A DNA stretch of 64,000 nt from Curtobacterium sp. MCLR17_036 (GTDB taxonomy: Bacteria; Actinomycetota; Actinomycetes; Actinomycetales; Microbacteriaceae): assembly GCF_003234445.2 (NCBI RefSeq), contig NZ_CP126269.1, positions 2,542,001-2,606,000 on the forward strand, written 5' to 3'. The position numbers were made by a program, and so were the translations under genes. The notes below the pieces were generated by a model. That model was not told the DNA's origin and made no database searches. It saw nothing but the letters and a program-made list of their open reading frames with translations. Below, one piece after another: positions 51,724-59,770 of the stretch (positions within the stretch are counted from its first letter, which is position 1; each line of letters opens with the position of its first letter).

Positions 51724-53214
51724 TCAGCCGAGCTCGCCGGAGAGCCGCCCGTGCAGCGCGACCGACGCCGTGTTCAGGTTGACCACCTCGACCGTGCTGC
51801 CGTGCTTCGCGAAGCGCTGCTCGACGCCGTCGAGTGCGGCCACCGTGCTCGCGTCGAAGACGTGCGCGTCCGACATGTCGATGACGACGCGCTCCGGGTC
51901 CTGCGCGTACGAGAACCGGGTGACCAGGTCGTTCGACGACGCGAAGAAGAGCGCCCCGCGGACCCGGTACCGGACGGTCCGGTCGTCCACGGGCTCGCGG
52001 ACGACGGTGACGACGTGGGCGACGCGGCGCGTGAACACGAGGGCCGCGACGACGACGCCGACGAGCACCCCCGTCGCCAGGTTGTCGGTCGCGACGACGA
52101 CCACGACCGTGATCACCATGACGGCCGTCTCGCCGAGCGGCATCCGGCGCAGGGTGCGCGGTCGGATGCTGTGCCAGTCGAACGTCGCGACGCAGACCAT
52201 GAGCATGACCGCGGTGAGCGCCGCCATCGGGATCTGCGCGACGAGGTCGTGCAGCACGATCGTCAGGACGAGCACCGAGGCGCCGGCGGCGAAGGTCGAG
52301 ATGCGGGTCCGCGCGCCGGCCGTCTTCACGTTGATGACGGTCTGCCCGATCATCGCGCAGCCGCCGGTCCCGCCGAAGAACGCCGACGCGATGTTCGCGA
52401 CGCCCTGCCCCCACGACTCGCGCCACTTGCTCGAACCGGTCTCGGTGATCGAGTCGATGAGCTGGGCGGTGAGCAGGGTCTCGATGAGGCCGACGATCGC
52501 GACACCGACCGCGTAGGGCGCGACGATCTGCAGCGTCTCGAGGGTGAACGGCGTCGTGATGCCCCCGAACCCGGGCAGTGCGGTCGGCAGCTCGCCCTCG
52601 TCCCCCACCGTCGGCACGGCGACGCTGAACAGCATCGTGATGGCGGTGATCACGACGACGGCGACGAGCGGTGCCGGGATCGCCTTCGTCAGGAACGGGA
52701 AGCCGACGATGAGCGCGATGCCGAGCGCGGTGAGCGGCCACACGACGAACGGGACGTCGTCGCCGAGCAGGTTCGGCAGCTGCGCGGTGAAGATGAGGAT
52801 CGCCAGGGCGTTCACGAACGCCACGTTGACGCTGCGTGGGATGAAGCGCATGAGCCGTGCCACCCCGAGGAACCCGAGGACGAGCTGCAGGACGCCCCCG
52901 AGGACGATCGCCGGCACGAGGTAGGCGATGCCGTGCTCGCGGACCAGCGGCGCGATGACGAGCGCCACCGAACCCGCGGCGGCGGAGACCATCGCCGGAC
53001 GTCCGCCGACGATCGCGATGACGATCGCGATGACGACGCTCGAGAACAGCCCGACGGCCGGGTCGACCCCGGCGACGACGGAGAACGAGATCGCCTCGGG
53101 GATGAGGGCGAGCGCGGTCACGACACCGGCGAGGACCTCGCGGGTGAGCAGGCGCGGCGAACGGAGCGCGGTGAGGACGCTCGTGGCGGCCGGGGCGGAG
53201 GAGATCACTGACAT
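51724..53214 (-). CDS. SulP family anion transporter with STAS domain
   Basis: 496 residues: about 12-14 helices (from EVLAGVVTALALIPEAISFS) and a C-terminal STAS domain (RVVIDMSDAHVFDASTVAALDGVEQRF). SulP proteins import sulfate, bicarbonate or carboxylates; the sequence does not settle which. ATG 53214 lies 8 nt after the -10 TAGGGT found in one arm of a 30-bp palindrome, so the gene is probably controlled by the divergent MerR protein. Confidence 0.93.
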   Translation of the reverse strand: MSVISSAPAATSVLTALRSPRLLTREVLAGVVTALALIPEAISFSVVAGVDPAVGLFSSVVIAIVIAIVGGRPAMVSAAAGSVALVIAPLVREHGIAYLVPAIVLGGVLQLVLGFLGVARLMRFIPRSVNVAFVNALAILIFTAQLPNLLGDDVPFVVWPLTALGIALIVGFPFLTKAIPAPLVAVVVITAITMLFSVAVPTVGDEGELPTALPGFGGITTPFTLETLQIVAPYAVGVAIVGLIETLLTAQLIDSITETGSSKWRESWGQGVANIASAFFGGTGGCAMIGQTVINVKTAGARTRISTFAAGASVLVLTIVLHDLVAQIPMAALTAVMLMVCVATFDWHSIRPRTLRRMPLGETAVMVITVVVVVATDNLATGVLVGVVVAALVFTRRVAHVVTVVREPVDDRTVRYRVRGALFFASSNDLVTRFSYAQDPERVVIDMSDAHVFDASTVAALDGVEQRFAKHGSTVEVVNLNTASVALHGRLSGELG

Positions 53215-53220
53215 CGCCGT

Positions 53221-53250
53221 CAACCCTACCCTCACGTGAGGGTAGGGTTG
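53221..53250. promoter_or_regulatory. Perfect 30-bp palindrome, shared MerR operator and divergent promoters
   Basis: The right half reads GTGAGGGTAGGGTTG; the left is its exact complement. Each arm contains TAGGGT, 8 nt from the SulP ATG and 6 nt from the MerR ATG, giving two face-to-face leaderless promoters under one operator. Confidence 0.8.
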
Positions 53251-53254
53251 GACC

Positions 53255-53656
53255 ATGCACCCCGACGACGCCCCCGACACGATGCACATCGGCGAGCTCG
53301 CCGACCGTGCCGGCATGTCCCTGCGGACGATCCGGCACTACGACGAGGTCGGGCTGCTCGTGCCGAGCGGTCGGACCACCGGGGGCTTCCGCGTGTACAC
53401 CGAGCAGGACCTCGAGCGGCTGCTCGTGATCCGCCGGATGAAGCCCCTCGGCTTCACCCTGGACGAGATGGCCGAGCTGCTCCGGGTCGTCGACGCCCTG
53501 CGCACCCGCGCCGTCGACGACGAGCCCGTGCTCGCAGCACGTCTGGACGAGTTCCTCGAGGACGCGCGCGCCCGGCACGCGAAGCTCGTCGAGCGGGCGG
53601 GCATGGCCGAGGAGTTCCTCGGCACGCTGGGGTCACTCCGCGCGTCGCTCCCCTGA
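53255..53656 (+). CDS. MerR family transcriptional regulator
   Basis: 133 residues. Winged HTH (MHIGELADRAGMSLRTIRHYDEVGLLVPS, about 8-36; FRVYTEQDLERLLVIRRMKPLGFTLDEMAELL) followed by a dimerising coiled coil and a short tail. There is no metal-binding Cys cluster, so it senses something other than mercury-type ions. ATG 53255 is 6 nt after TAGGGT. It very likely controls the SulP gene and itself. The 3' end overlaps the convergent gene at 53633 by 24 bp. Confidence 0.92.
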   Translation: MHPDDAPDTMHIGELADRAGMSLRTIRHYDEVGLLVPSGRTTGGFRVYTEQDLERLLVIRRMKPLGFTLDEMAELLRVVDALRTRAVDDEPVLAARLDEFLEDARARHAKLVERAGMAEEFLGTLGSLRASLP

Positions 53657-53881
53657 CCCGGCATCGTGCTCCGCGAGCACCTGGGCCCGCATTCGCTCCC
53701 GCGCCAGCTCGAGCTTGAGCTCGCCTTCCTCCACGTGGAGCTGCCACTCGATCGCTCCGCGTTGCGCCCAGTCCCACATGCTCTCGCCCGGTGCCGGACC
53801 GATGGGCGCACGTGGATCCGCGGACGCCGCGGGCTCCCTCCGGACCAGTTCTCGCCATGCGCGTCGCAGTCGGCTCGTCAT
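53633..53881 (-). CDS. Hypothetical small charged protein
   Basis: 82 residues, strongly charged, with Trp-rich MWDWAQRGAIEWQLHVEE and a helical LKLELARERMRAQVLAEH that could form a coiled coil. No family recognised. ATG 53881 overlaps the upstream stop (TGATG) and has AGGAG 6 nt upstream, so it is coupled to the membrane protein before it. Confidence 0.6.
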   Translation of the reverse strand: MTSRLRRAWRELVRREPAASADPRAPIGPAPGESMWDWAQRGAIEWQLHVEEGELKLELARERMRAQVLAEHDAGSGERRAE

Positions 53882-54219
53882 CACTGTCTCCTTCGCTCGA
53901 TGAGGAGTTCCGCCAACACCCTCGCAGCGGGTTCTTCTCCAGCGGGCACCTTCTGCATGTCGTACATCGCCTGCGCCAGGTTGCGGCCGATCTCACGGCG
54001 GCCGACCTCGGTCGCGGTGACGAGGTCGAACACCACCGTCAGCCGTGACCAGTAACGGTCCCGCTGCTCGCGCGCGACGTCCCGCCGCCACCTGACGACC
54101 GCCCACACTCCGCCGACGACGGCCACGAGCATCGTCAGGGTCGCCGTGCACAACGCGGCGACGACCAGCGCCACCGCCGCAGGCGGCCAGGCCGCGAGCA
54201 CCCCCGTTCCCGTCCCCAT
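53881..54219 (-). CDS. Hypothetical membrane protein
   Basis: 112 residues. One or two N-terminal helices (VLAAWPPAAVALVVAALCTATLTMLVAVVGGVWAVV, split by polar residues) are followed by a basic, helical cytoplasmic tail (RWRRDVAREQRDRYWSR...). ATG 54219 has GAGGGG 4 nt upstream and a possible -10 TAGCGT near 54261. Pairs with the small charged protein; function unknown. Confidence 0.6.
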   Translation of the reverse strand: MGTGTGVLAAWPPAAVALVVAALCTATLTMLVAVVGGVWAVVRWRRDVAREQRDRYWSRLTVVFDLVTATEVGRREIGRNLAQAMYDMQKVPAGEEPAARVLAELLIERRRQ

Positions 54220-54389
54220 CGGTCCCCTCTTCCGGCCCGCGACCCGGCCACGTCGAGGACGCTACGGATCCCGCTCGGGCCGCGGTGGGCCTCCCGGCCG
54301 CTCTGTGGACGACGACGGACGCGTGCCGCCCTGTGGAGGAACAACGGGGCGACCCACGCGGCAGACGCAGACGGTTAGACTCGACCACC

Positions 54390-55730
54390 GTGATCGAACG
54401 CACCCGCATCGCCGACCTGGCAGCCCTCCCCGACGGCCCCGTCTCCGTGGCCGGATGGGTCGAGACCGTCCGAGACCAGAAGAAGGTGCAGTTCGTCGTG
54501 CTGCGCGACGAGTCCGGCGCCGTCCAGCTCGTGAACCCGGCGACGCGCGAGGCCGAGGACGGCGACGACGCCGCCCAGGCCGCCCTCGCGACGACGAACG
54601 AGATCTCCGGCCTGGCGCACGGCACCTTCGTGCACGCCACCGGCACGCTGAAGCACGACGAGCGCGTGAAGCTCGGTGGGCTCGAGGTCAAGATCGGTGC
54701 GCTCGAGGTGGTGAGCGCCGCGATCCCGGAGACCCCGATCGCCGACGACTCCTCGCTCGACAAGCGGCTCGACTGGCGCTTCCTCGACCTGCGCAACCGC
54801 AAGCAGAACCTCATCTTCCGCATCCAGACGACGCTGGAGCACGCGTTCCGCACGTACTGGGTCGACCGCGACTACATCGAGATCCACACCCCGAAGCTCA
54901 TGGCGTCGGCGTCCGAGTCGCGCGCCGAGCTGTTCCAGCTCGAGTACTTCGAGACGACCGCCTACCTGGCGCAGTCGCCGCAGAACTTCAAGCAGATGGC
55001 GCAGCCGGCCGGCTTCGGCGCCGTGTTCGAGATCGCCGACGCCTTCCGCGCCGACCCCTCGTTCACGAGTCGGCACGCCACCGAGTTCACCAGCGTCGAC
55101 GCGGAGTTCTCGTGGATCGAGTCCCACGAGGACGTCATGGCGATGCACGAAGAGGTCCTGGTCGCCGGCATCACCGCCGTCAAGGAGAAGTACGGCAAGG
55201 ACATCGAGGAGGTCTTCGGCTTCGAGCTGCAGGTCCCCGCGACGCCGTTCCCCCGGGTGACCCTGGCCGAGGCCCGGAAGATCGTCGCGGACAGCGGCTA
55301 CGACGTCGTGCGCGCCGACGGCGACCTGGACCCCGAGGGCGAGCGCCGCGTCGCCGCCTGGGCGAAGGAGCACCACGGCTCCGAGTTCGTGTTCGTCACG
55401 GAGTACGACGCCTCGATCCGGCCGTACTACCACATGCGCAAGCCGGGCGACCCGTCGGTCACCAACAGCTACGACCTCATCTTCAACGGCGCCGAGATCT
55501 CCACGGGTGCCCAGCGTGAGCACCGCGTCGACGTGCTCGAGGCGCAGGCCGTCGAGAAGGGCCTCGACCCCGAGGAGCTCGGCTGGTACCTCGACTTCTT
55601 CCGCTACGGCGTCCCGCCGCACGGCGGGTTCGGCATGGGCCTGGCACGCGTGCTCATGCTCATGCTCGGCGAGCCGTCGATCCGCGAGGTCACGTACCTC
55701 TTCCGCGGCCCGACACGCCTGACCCCGTAG
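54390..55730 (+). CDS. aspS: Archaeal-type aspartyl-tRNA synthetase
   Basis: 446 residues, far shorter than bacterial AspRS (about 590) because the bacterial GAD insertion is missing. OB-fold anticodon domain (VSVAGWVETVRDQKKVQFVVLRD), class II motif 2 region (FEIADAFRADPSFTSRHATEFTSVDAEFSW), NSYDLIFNGAEISTGAQREH, motif 3 GFGMGLARVLMLMLG, and the archaeal/eukaryal-like end RGPTRLTP. It may charge tRNA-Asn as well as tRNA-Asp if AsnRS is absent; specificity is not decided here. GTG 54390 lies 8 nt after TAGACT (54376-54381). Confidence 0.93.
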   Translation: MIERTRIADLAALPDGPVSVAGWVETVRDQKKVQFVVLRDESGAVQLVNPATREAEDGDDAAQAALATTNEISGLAHGTFVHATGTLKHDERVKLGGLEVKIGALEVVSAAIPETPIADDSSLDKRLDWRFLDLRNRKQNLIFRIQTTLEHAFRTYWVDRDYIEIHTPKLMASASESRAELFQLEYFETTAYLAQSPQNFKQMAQPAGFGAVFEIADAFRADPSFTSRHATEFTSVDAEFSWIESHEDVMAMHEEVLVAGITAVKEKYGKDIEEVFGFELQVPATPFPRVTLAEARKIVADSGYDVVRADGDLDPEGERRVAAWAKEHHGSEFVFVTEYDASIRPYYHMRKPGDPSVTNSYDLIFNGAEISTGAQREHRVDVLEAQAVEKGLDPEELGWYLDFFRYGVPPHGGFGMGLARVLMLMLGEPSIREVTYLFRGPTRLTP

Positions 55731-55764
55731 ACCCCGCGCTGCGCGGCGACGCCGCGCGCACATG

Positions 55765-55815
55765 GTGAGCAGCAATGGTCGCCTCCCGACGCGGGAGGCG
55801 ACCATTGCTGCTCAC
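55765..55815. repeat. Perfect 51-bp hairpin after aspS
   Basis: 24-bp perfect arms (GTGAGCAGCAATGGTCGCCT...) with a 3-nt loop, 34 nt past the aspS stop. Longer than a normal terminator and less GC-pure than its surroundings; it may be a palindromic repeat element doubling as terminator. Confidence 0.85.
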
Positions 55816-55861
55816 GAAGCGCCGCAGCGTACGGCGCGACGGGTCGGACGGGAGGCCCGGC

Positions 55862-56155
55862 TCAGCTCTGCCAGTCGATGGCGGCCCGCCCCGTGACCAG
55901 TCCGCGGATCTCGGCTGCCGCGGCCTGGTGCTCCGGGTGCACCTGGTACGCGTCGAGCCCGGCGAGGTCGTCGAAGGTCGCCACGACGGCGACGTCGTGG
56001 TTCTTGTCCGGGTACGCGACGTTCTCGACGACCTCGAGCGAGCGGATCGAGTCGACCGTGCCGACGAGCCCGGTCAGGAGCTCGCGGATGCGTGCGATCG
56101 ACCCGGCGCGGTCGAGGTCCTCGCGCAGGGTCCAGGAGACGACGTGGGAGATCAC
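55862..56155 (-). CDS. Dabb (stress-responsive A/B barrel) protein
   Basis: 97 residues. Starts ISHVVSWTLRED, with the barrel pattern IRSLEVVENVAYPDKNHDVAVVATFDDLAGLDAYQVHPEHQAA. Members are dimeric barrels, usually of unknown or small-molecule function. GTG 56155 overlaps the glutaredoxin-like stop by 4 bp, so the two are co-translated. Confidence 0.88.
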   Translation of the reverse strand: MISHVVSWTLREDLDRAGSIARIRELLTGLVGTVDSIRSLEVVENVAYPDKNHDVAVVATFDDLAGLDAYQVHPEHQAAAAEIRGLVTGRAAIDWQS

Positions 56156-56406
56156 GCGCGGGCCCCCGCCTGCTCGAGTGCGCGGGCGAGTCGGTCGGCG
56201 TCGACGCGCCAGTTGCTGTGCACCCGGCCGTCGACGAGCACGACCGGGATGTCCTCGGCGTACTCCTGGCGCAGTGCTTCGTCGTCGAGGATCGACTGCT
56301 CCTGCAGCGTCGTGCCGGGGTGCTCGGCCACGACCCGTTCCACGACGGGTCGTGCCTCGTCGCAGAGGTGGCAGCCGGGCTTCGTCAAGAGCGTCACGGT
56401 GGGCAT
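56152..56406 (-). CDS. Glutaredoxin-like protein (DUF836 type)
   Basis: 84 residues with a thioredoxin-fold active site CHLC at 12-15 (LLTKPGCHLCDEA), the cis-Pro segment DIPVVLVDGRV, and HSNWRVDADRLARAL. It probably reduces disulfides in the cytoplasm. ATG 56406 lies 6 nt after TACGCT (56413-56418), leaderless. Confidence 0.88.
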   Translation of the reverse strand: MPTVTLLTKPGCHLCDEARPVVERVVAEHPGTTLQEQSILDDEALRQEYAEDIPVVLVDGRVHSNWRVDADRLARALEQAGARA

Positions 56407-56472
56407 GCCCCCAGCGTAACCCGCACCGGACCGCGGCCCGGCGGGGGCGGAGCACGCCCCCGGGAAATGCGA

Positions 56473-56494
56473 AAGCCCCGGCGAACCGGGGCTT
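56473..56494 (-). terminator. Terminator of the bS22 gene
   Basis: 9-bp stem (AAGCCCCGG/CCGGGGCTT) with a 4-nt loop, 19 nt after the bS22 stop, followed by TTTC on the minus strand. Confidence 0.75.
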
Positions 56495-56513
56495 CAGCTG
56501 TTGGTCCTTCGAC

Positions 56514-56612
56514 CTACTTCTTGTTGCGACGCTGGTGACGCGTCTTGCGAAGGAGCTTGCGGTGCTTCTTCTTCGCCATGCGCTTGCGACGCTTCTTGAT
56601 GACAGAACCCAT
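56514..56612 (-). CDS. Small ribosomal protein bS22 (AURKAIP1/COX24 domain)
   Basis: 32 residues, extremely basic, starting [16 protein letters not shown] and ending HQRRNKK. It matches the tiny actinobacterial 30S protein bS22. ATG 56612 has GAGG 5 nt upstream; its own -10 TAGACT lies at 56685-56690, giving a leader of about 65 nt. It follows the HTH gene, the same order as Rv0500A-Rv0500B in Mycobacterium, with proC close by. Confidence 0.93.
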   Translation of the reverse strand: MGSVIKKRRKRMAKKKHRKLLRKTRHQRRNKK

Positions 56613-56721
56613 GTGGACCTCGCTCGGACTGATGCTGATGTACGGACACCGGGCCGAAGAGACCGCGGAAAATCAACCTGGTGGAGTCTACCGGGTGGCC
56701 GCTGTGATGTCGAACGGGCGG

Positions 56722-56916
56722 TCAGCCGACGTCGGCGACGCCACCGCGCAGGACCGCGGCGACGGCGGACTCCGGCACGCGGAAGGACCGTCCGAAGCGG
56801 ATCGCGGGGAGTTCCCCAGCGTGCACCATGCGGTAGACGGTCATCTTCGAGACGCGCATCATCTCGGCGACCTCAGCGACGGTGAGGAAGCGCACGTCGT
56901 CGAAACTGCCGGTCAT
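56722..56916 (-). CDS. Excisionase-family (BldC/MerR-like) HTH DNA-binding protein
   Basis: 64 residues, essentially one winged HTH: RFLTVAEVAEMMRVSKMTVYRMVHAGELPAIRFGRSFRVPESAV. ATG 56916 has GGAGG 6 nt upstream. A -10-like TACAGT lies at 56996-57001 beside a GTGACCAGTGACC direct repeat. Orthologues next to bS22 and proC occur across actinobacteria; the target is unknown. Confidence 0.88.
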   Translation of the reverse strand: MTGSFDDVRFLTVAEVAEMMRVSKMTVYRMVHAGELPAIRFGRSFRVPESAVAAVLRGGVADVG

Positions 56917-57028
56917 GGTCCGCCTCCGGGTGGCCCGCCCGCCGGCCATGTCGACGCGGCGTGTGGGATCGATGTGACCTGTGTGGTCACTGGTCACTGT
57001 AGAGGCGCGTGGGACCCGGTGTCCAGGC

Positions 57029-57550
57029 TCACTCGCCGTCCTCGTCGCCGCGGCGGGCGAACCGCTTGCGGCTGCGGTCGACGACGCGCTCCCACCCGTG
57101 CTGGGCACCGGAGATCGCGGCGTTCGCCCGGTGCGAGGCCTCCGCCATGACCCGCCCGAGCTCGGTGCCGACCTCGACCGTGGCCTTGCCCGCGGCGCCG
57201 CTCCGACGGACGGAGACCGGTTGCCCGTCCGGCGTCCAGGCGGTGGTCGCCGGGGTGCCGTCTGCGTCGACGGCCCCGGTGAACGGGAGCACCCAGTCCT
57301 CGAGGCGGACGAGGGGTTCCGGGTCGAGCCGGTAGAACCGGTGCTGTCCCTCTTCCCGGCTCGTGACGAGGCCGATGTCGCGCAGGACGCGGAGGTGCTT
57401 CGACACGGTCGGCTGGCTCACGCCGAGCCGCTCGACCAGTTGCCCGACGCTGAGTTCGCCGGCTGTGGCGTCCGATCCGTAGGCGGTGAGGAGCGCCCCG
57501 AGCAGCTCGCGCCTCGTCGGGTCCGCCACGACGGAGAAGATGTCGGCCAT
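57029..57550 (-). CDS. ArsR family winged-helix regulator
   Basis: 173 residues. ADPTRRELLGALL, then the recognition helix LGVSQPTVSKHLRVLRDIGLV and wing SREEGQHRFYRLDPEPL, then a C-terminal extension of about 90 residues of unknown role. There is no clear Cys metal-binding site. ATG 57550 is 7 nt after TAGCCT (57558-57563), leaderless. Divergent from the potassium transport genes, which it may or may not control. Confidence 0.88.
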   Translation of the reverse strand: MADIFSVVADPTRRELLGALLTAYGSDATAGELSVGQLVERLGVSQPTVSKHLRVLRDIGLVTSREEGQHRFYRLDPEPLVRLEDWVLPFTGAVDADGTPATTAWTPDGQPVSVRRSGAAGKATVEVGTELGRVMAEASHRANAAISGAQHGWERVVDRSRKRFARRGDEDGE

Positions 57551-57624
57551 GGGGGCAAGGCTAGCCGGGGCGTCACGGATGTACCATGACGAACCGACCC
57601 GGCCCATGTCCTCGGAGGCATACG

Positions 57625-59058
57625 ATGCTCGACCGCACCGAGCCGCTCACGCAGCAGGTGAGCGTGCCCCGTCGGCAGGTCGGACGCATCGCCACGGTGC
57701 TCCGCTCCTCACCCTCGCGACTGGCGATCCTCGTGTTCGTCGCGCTCGTCTTCCTGTTCACCGTGCTGTTCATGACCCCGTGGGCCTCGGCGGACGGCAC
57801 CGGGACACACTTCTCCGACGCCCTGTTCACCGCGGCCTCGGTGGTGTGCGTGACCGGGCTCGCCACGGTCGACATGGCGACGCACTGGTCGGTGTTCGGC
57901 AAGACCCTCGTGGTGATCGGCACCCAGATCGGCGCGGTCGGGGTCCTGACCTTCGCGTCGATCCTCGGGCTGTTCGTCACCCGCAAGCTCGGGCTCCGCG
58001 CCAAGCTCATGGCCGCCGGCGACTCGAACCCGCTCCGCACCCACCACGGGGCGGTCCCGGAGGGCCAGGCCGTCCGGCTCGGCGAGGTCGGCACGCTGCT
58101 CGCGACCGTCGCGGTGAGCACGCTGTCCATCGAGATCGTGCTCGGCCTGCTGCTCCTGCCGTCGGTCCTGCTCGCCGGCATCCCGTTCTGGACGGCCGTC
58201 GGTGACTCCTTCTACTACGCGGCGATGGCGTTCACGAACACGGGGTTCGCGCCGAACGCCGAGGGGCTGACGCCGTTCGCGCACGACTACTGGTTCCTCT
58301 CGCTCCTCATGGTCGGCGTCGTGGCCGGGTCGATCGGCTTCCCGGTGATCCGGGCCCTGACGAAGCAGCTCCGCACGCCCCGACGGTGGCCGATCCACGT
58401 CAAGCTGACGCTCGCCACCAGCGCGGTGCTGCTCGTCGGCGGTGCGATCGTCTACATCGCGCTCGAGGCCTCGAACCCGACCACCTTCGGCGACGAGGGC
58501 GCCGGCCGCACGGCGTTCCAGGCGCTCTTCCTGTCGACGATGACGCGGTCCGGCGGGTTCTCGCTCGTCGACTTCGACCAGCTGAACGGCTCGAGCCTGC
58601 TCGTCACGGACATGCTCATGTTCATCGGCGGCGGCTCGGCGTCGACCGCCGGCGGCATCAAGGTGACGACGCTCGCCGTGCTGTTCCTCGCCGCGGTCGC
58701 CGAGGCCCGCGGCCGCCAGAGCATGGAGGCGTTCGGCCGCCGGATCCCGAGCGACGTGCTCCGCGTGGCCGTCGCGGTCGTGCTCTGGGGCGCCACGATC
58801 GTCGCCGTCGCCACCGTCGTGCTCCTGCAGATCACGCACGAGTCGCTCGACCGGGTGCTGTTCGAGGTGATCTCGGCGTTCGCGACGTGCGGGTTGTCCT
58901 CCGGGGTCTCGGCCGAGCTGCCGGAGTCCGGCAAGTACGTCCTCGCCGCCACCATGTTCCTCGGCCGGGTCGGTACAGTGACGATCGCCGCTGCCCTGGC
59001 CGCCAGCCAGAGCCGGCAGCTGTTCCGCCGTCCCGAGGAGAGGCCGATCGTTGGCTGA
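57625..59058 (+). CDS. Trk/Ktr potassium uptake channel subunit
   Basis: 477-residue TrkH/KtrB-type channel with eight main helices and four pore loops whose filter-like segments include ASVVCVTGLAT, MAFTNTGFAP, STMTRSGGFS and FATCGLSSG, plus the gating loop GGGSASTAGGIKVTT. It imports potassium with the regulatory subunit encoded next. ATG 57625 has GGAGG 7 nt upstream; -10 TACCAT lies at 57582-57587. Overlaps the next gene by 8 bp. Confidence 0.93.
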   Translation: MLDRTEPLTQQVSVPRRQVGRIATVLRSSPSRLAILVFVALVFLFTVLFMTPWASADGTGTHFSDALFTAASVVCVTGLATVDMATHWSVFGKTLVVIGTQIGAVGVLTFASILGLFVTRKLGLRAKLMAAGDSNPLRTHHGAVPEGQAVRLGEVGTLLATVAVSTLSIEIVLGLLLLPSVLLAGIPFWTAVGDSFYYAAMAFTNTGFAPNAEGLTPFAHDYWFLSLLMVGVVAGSIGFPVIRALTKQLRTPRRWPIHVKLTLATSAVLLVGGAIVYIALEASNPTTFGDEGAGRTAFQALFLSTMTRSGGFSLVDFDQLNGSSLLVTDMLMFIGGGSASTAGGIKVTTLAVLFLAAVAEARGRQSMEAFGRRIPSDVLRVAVAVVLWGATIVAVATVVLLQITHESLDRVLFEVISAFATCGLSSGVSAELPESGKYVLAATMFLGRVGTVTIAAALAASQSRQLFRRPEERPIVG

Positions 59059-59746
59059 CCGAACACGTCGATCGCACCCGACCGGTGCGATCAGTCACGA
59101 CGCCCCCGTCCTGGTCATCGGCCTGGGCCGCTTCGGCGCCGCCACCGCCGGGCAGCTCGAACGCCAGGACCGCGAGGTCCTGGTCGTCGACACCGACGCC
59201 GGCCTCGTGCAGAAGTGGTCCGACCGCGTGACGCACGCGGTGCAGGCGGACGCGACGGACATCGACGCCCTGCGTCAGATCGGCGCGCAGGACTTCGCGA
59301 TCGCGGTCGTCGGCACCGGCAGCGACCTCGAGTCGAGCGTCCTCATCACCGCGAACCTGGTCGACCTCGGCATCCCGCAGATCTGGGCGAAGGCGATCAG
59401 CCGCTCGCACGGCACGATCCTGTCCCGCATCGGTGCGAACCACGTCGTCTACCCGGAGCGCGAGGCCGGCGAGCGCACCGCGCACCTGGTGTCCGGGCGG
59501 ATGCTCGACTTCATCGAGTTCGACGACGACTTCGCCGTGGTCAAGATGCACCCGCCCAAGGCGGTGCGCGGCAAGGACCTCGCGACGACGGTCATCCGCA
59601 CCCGCTTCGGCCTCACCGTGCTCGGCATCAAGCCGCCGGGCAGCCCCTTCGTGCCGGCGACGCCGGAGAGCGTCATCGGCGAGGACGACGTCATCATCGT
59701 CTCCGGGTCCGAGACGGACCTCGAGCGCTTCGCGGGGTTCGAGTAG
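59051..59746 (+). CDS. TrkA/KtrA-type RCK regulatory subunit
   Basis: 231 residues. RCK_N domain with the dinucleotide motif VLVIGLGRFGAATAGQL and acidic VVDTDAG, the ITANLVDLGI region, then the RCK_C/TrkA_C domain (about 140-225, ending DDVIIVSGSETDLERF). It gates the channel in response to ATP/NAD(H) or c-di-AMP. TTG 59051 lies inside the channel gene, with GAGAGG 7 nt upstream. Confidence 0.94.
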   Translation: MADRTRRSHPTGAISHDAPVLVIGLGRFGAATAGQLERQDREVLVVDTDAGLVQKWSDRVTHAVQADATDIDALRQIGAQDFAIAVVGTGSDLESSVLITANLVDLGIPQIWAKAISRSHGTILSRIGANHVVYPEREAGERTAHLVSGRMLDFIEFDDDFAVVKMHPPKAVRGKDLATTVIRTRFGLTVLGIKPPGSPFVPATPESVIGEDDVIIVSGSETDLERFAGFE

Positions 59747-59770
59747 CGCTGCCCGCTCAGCGGGGAACCG

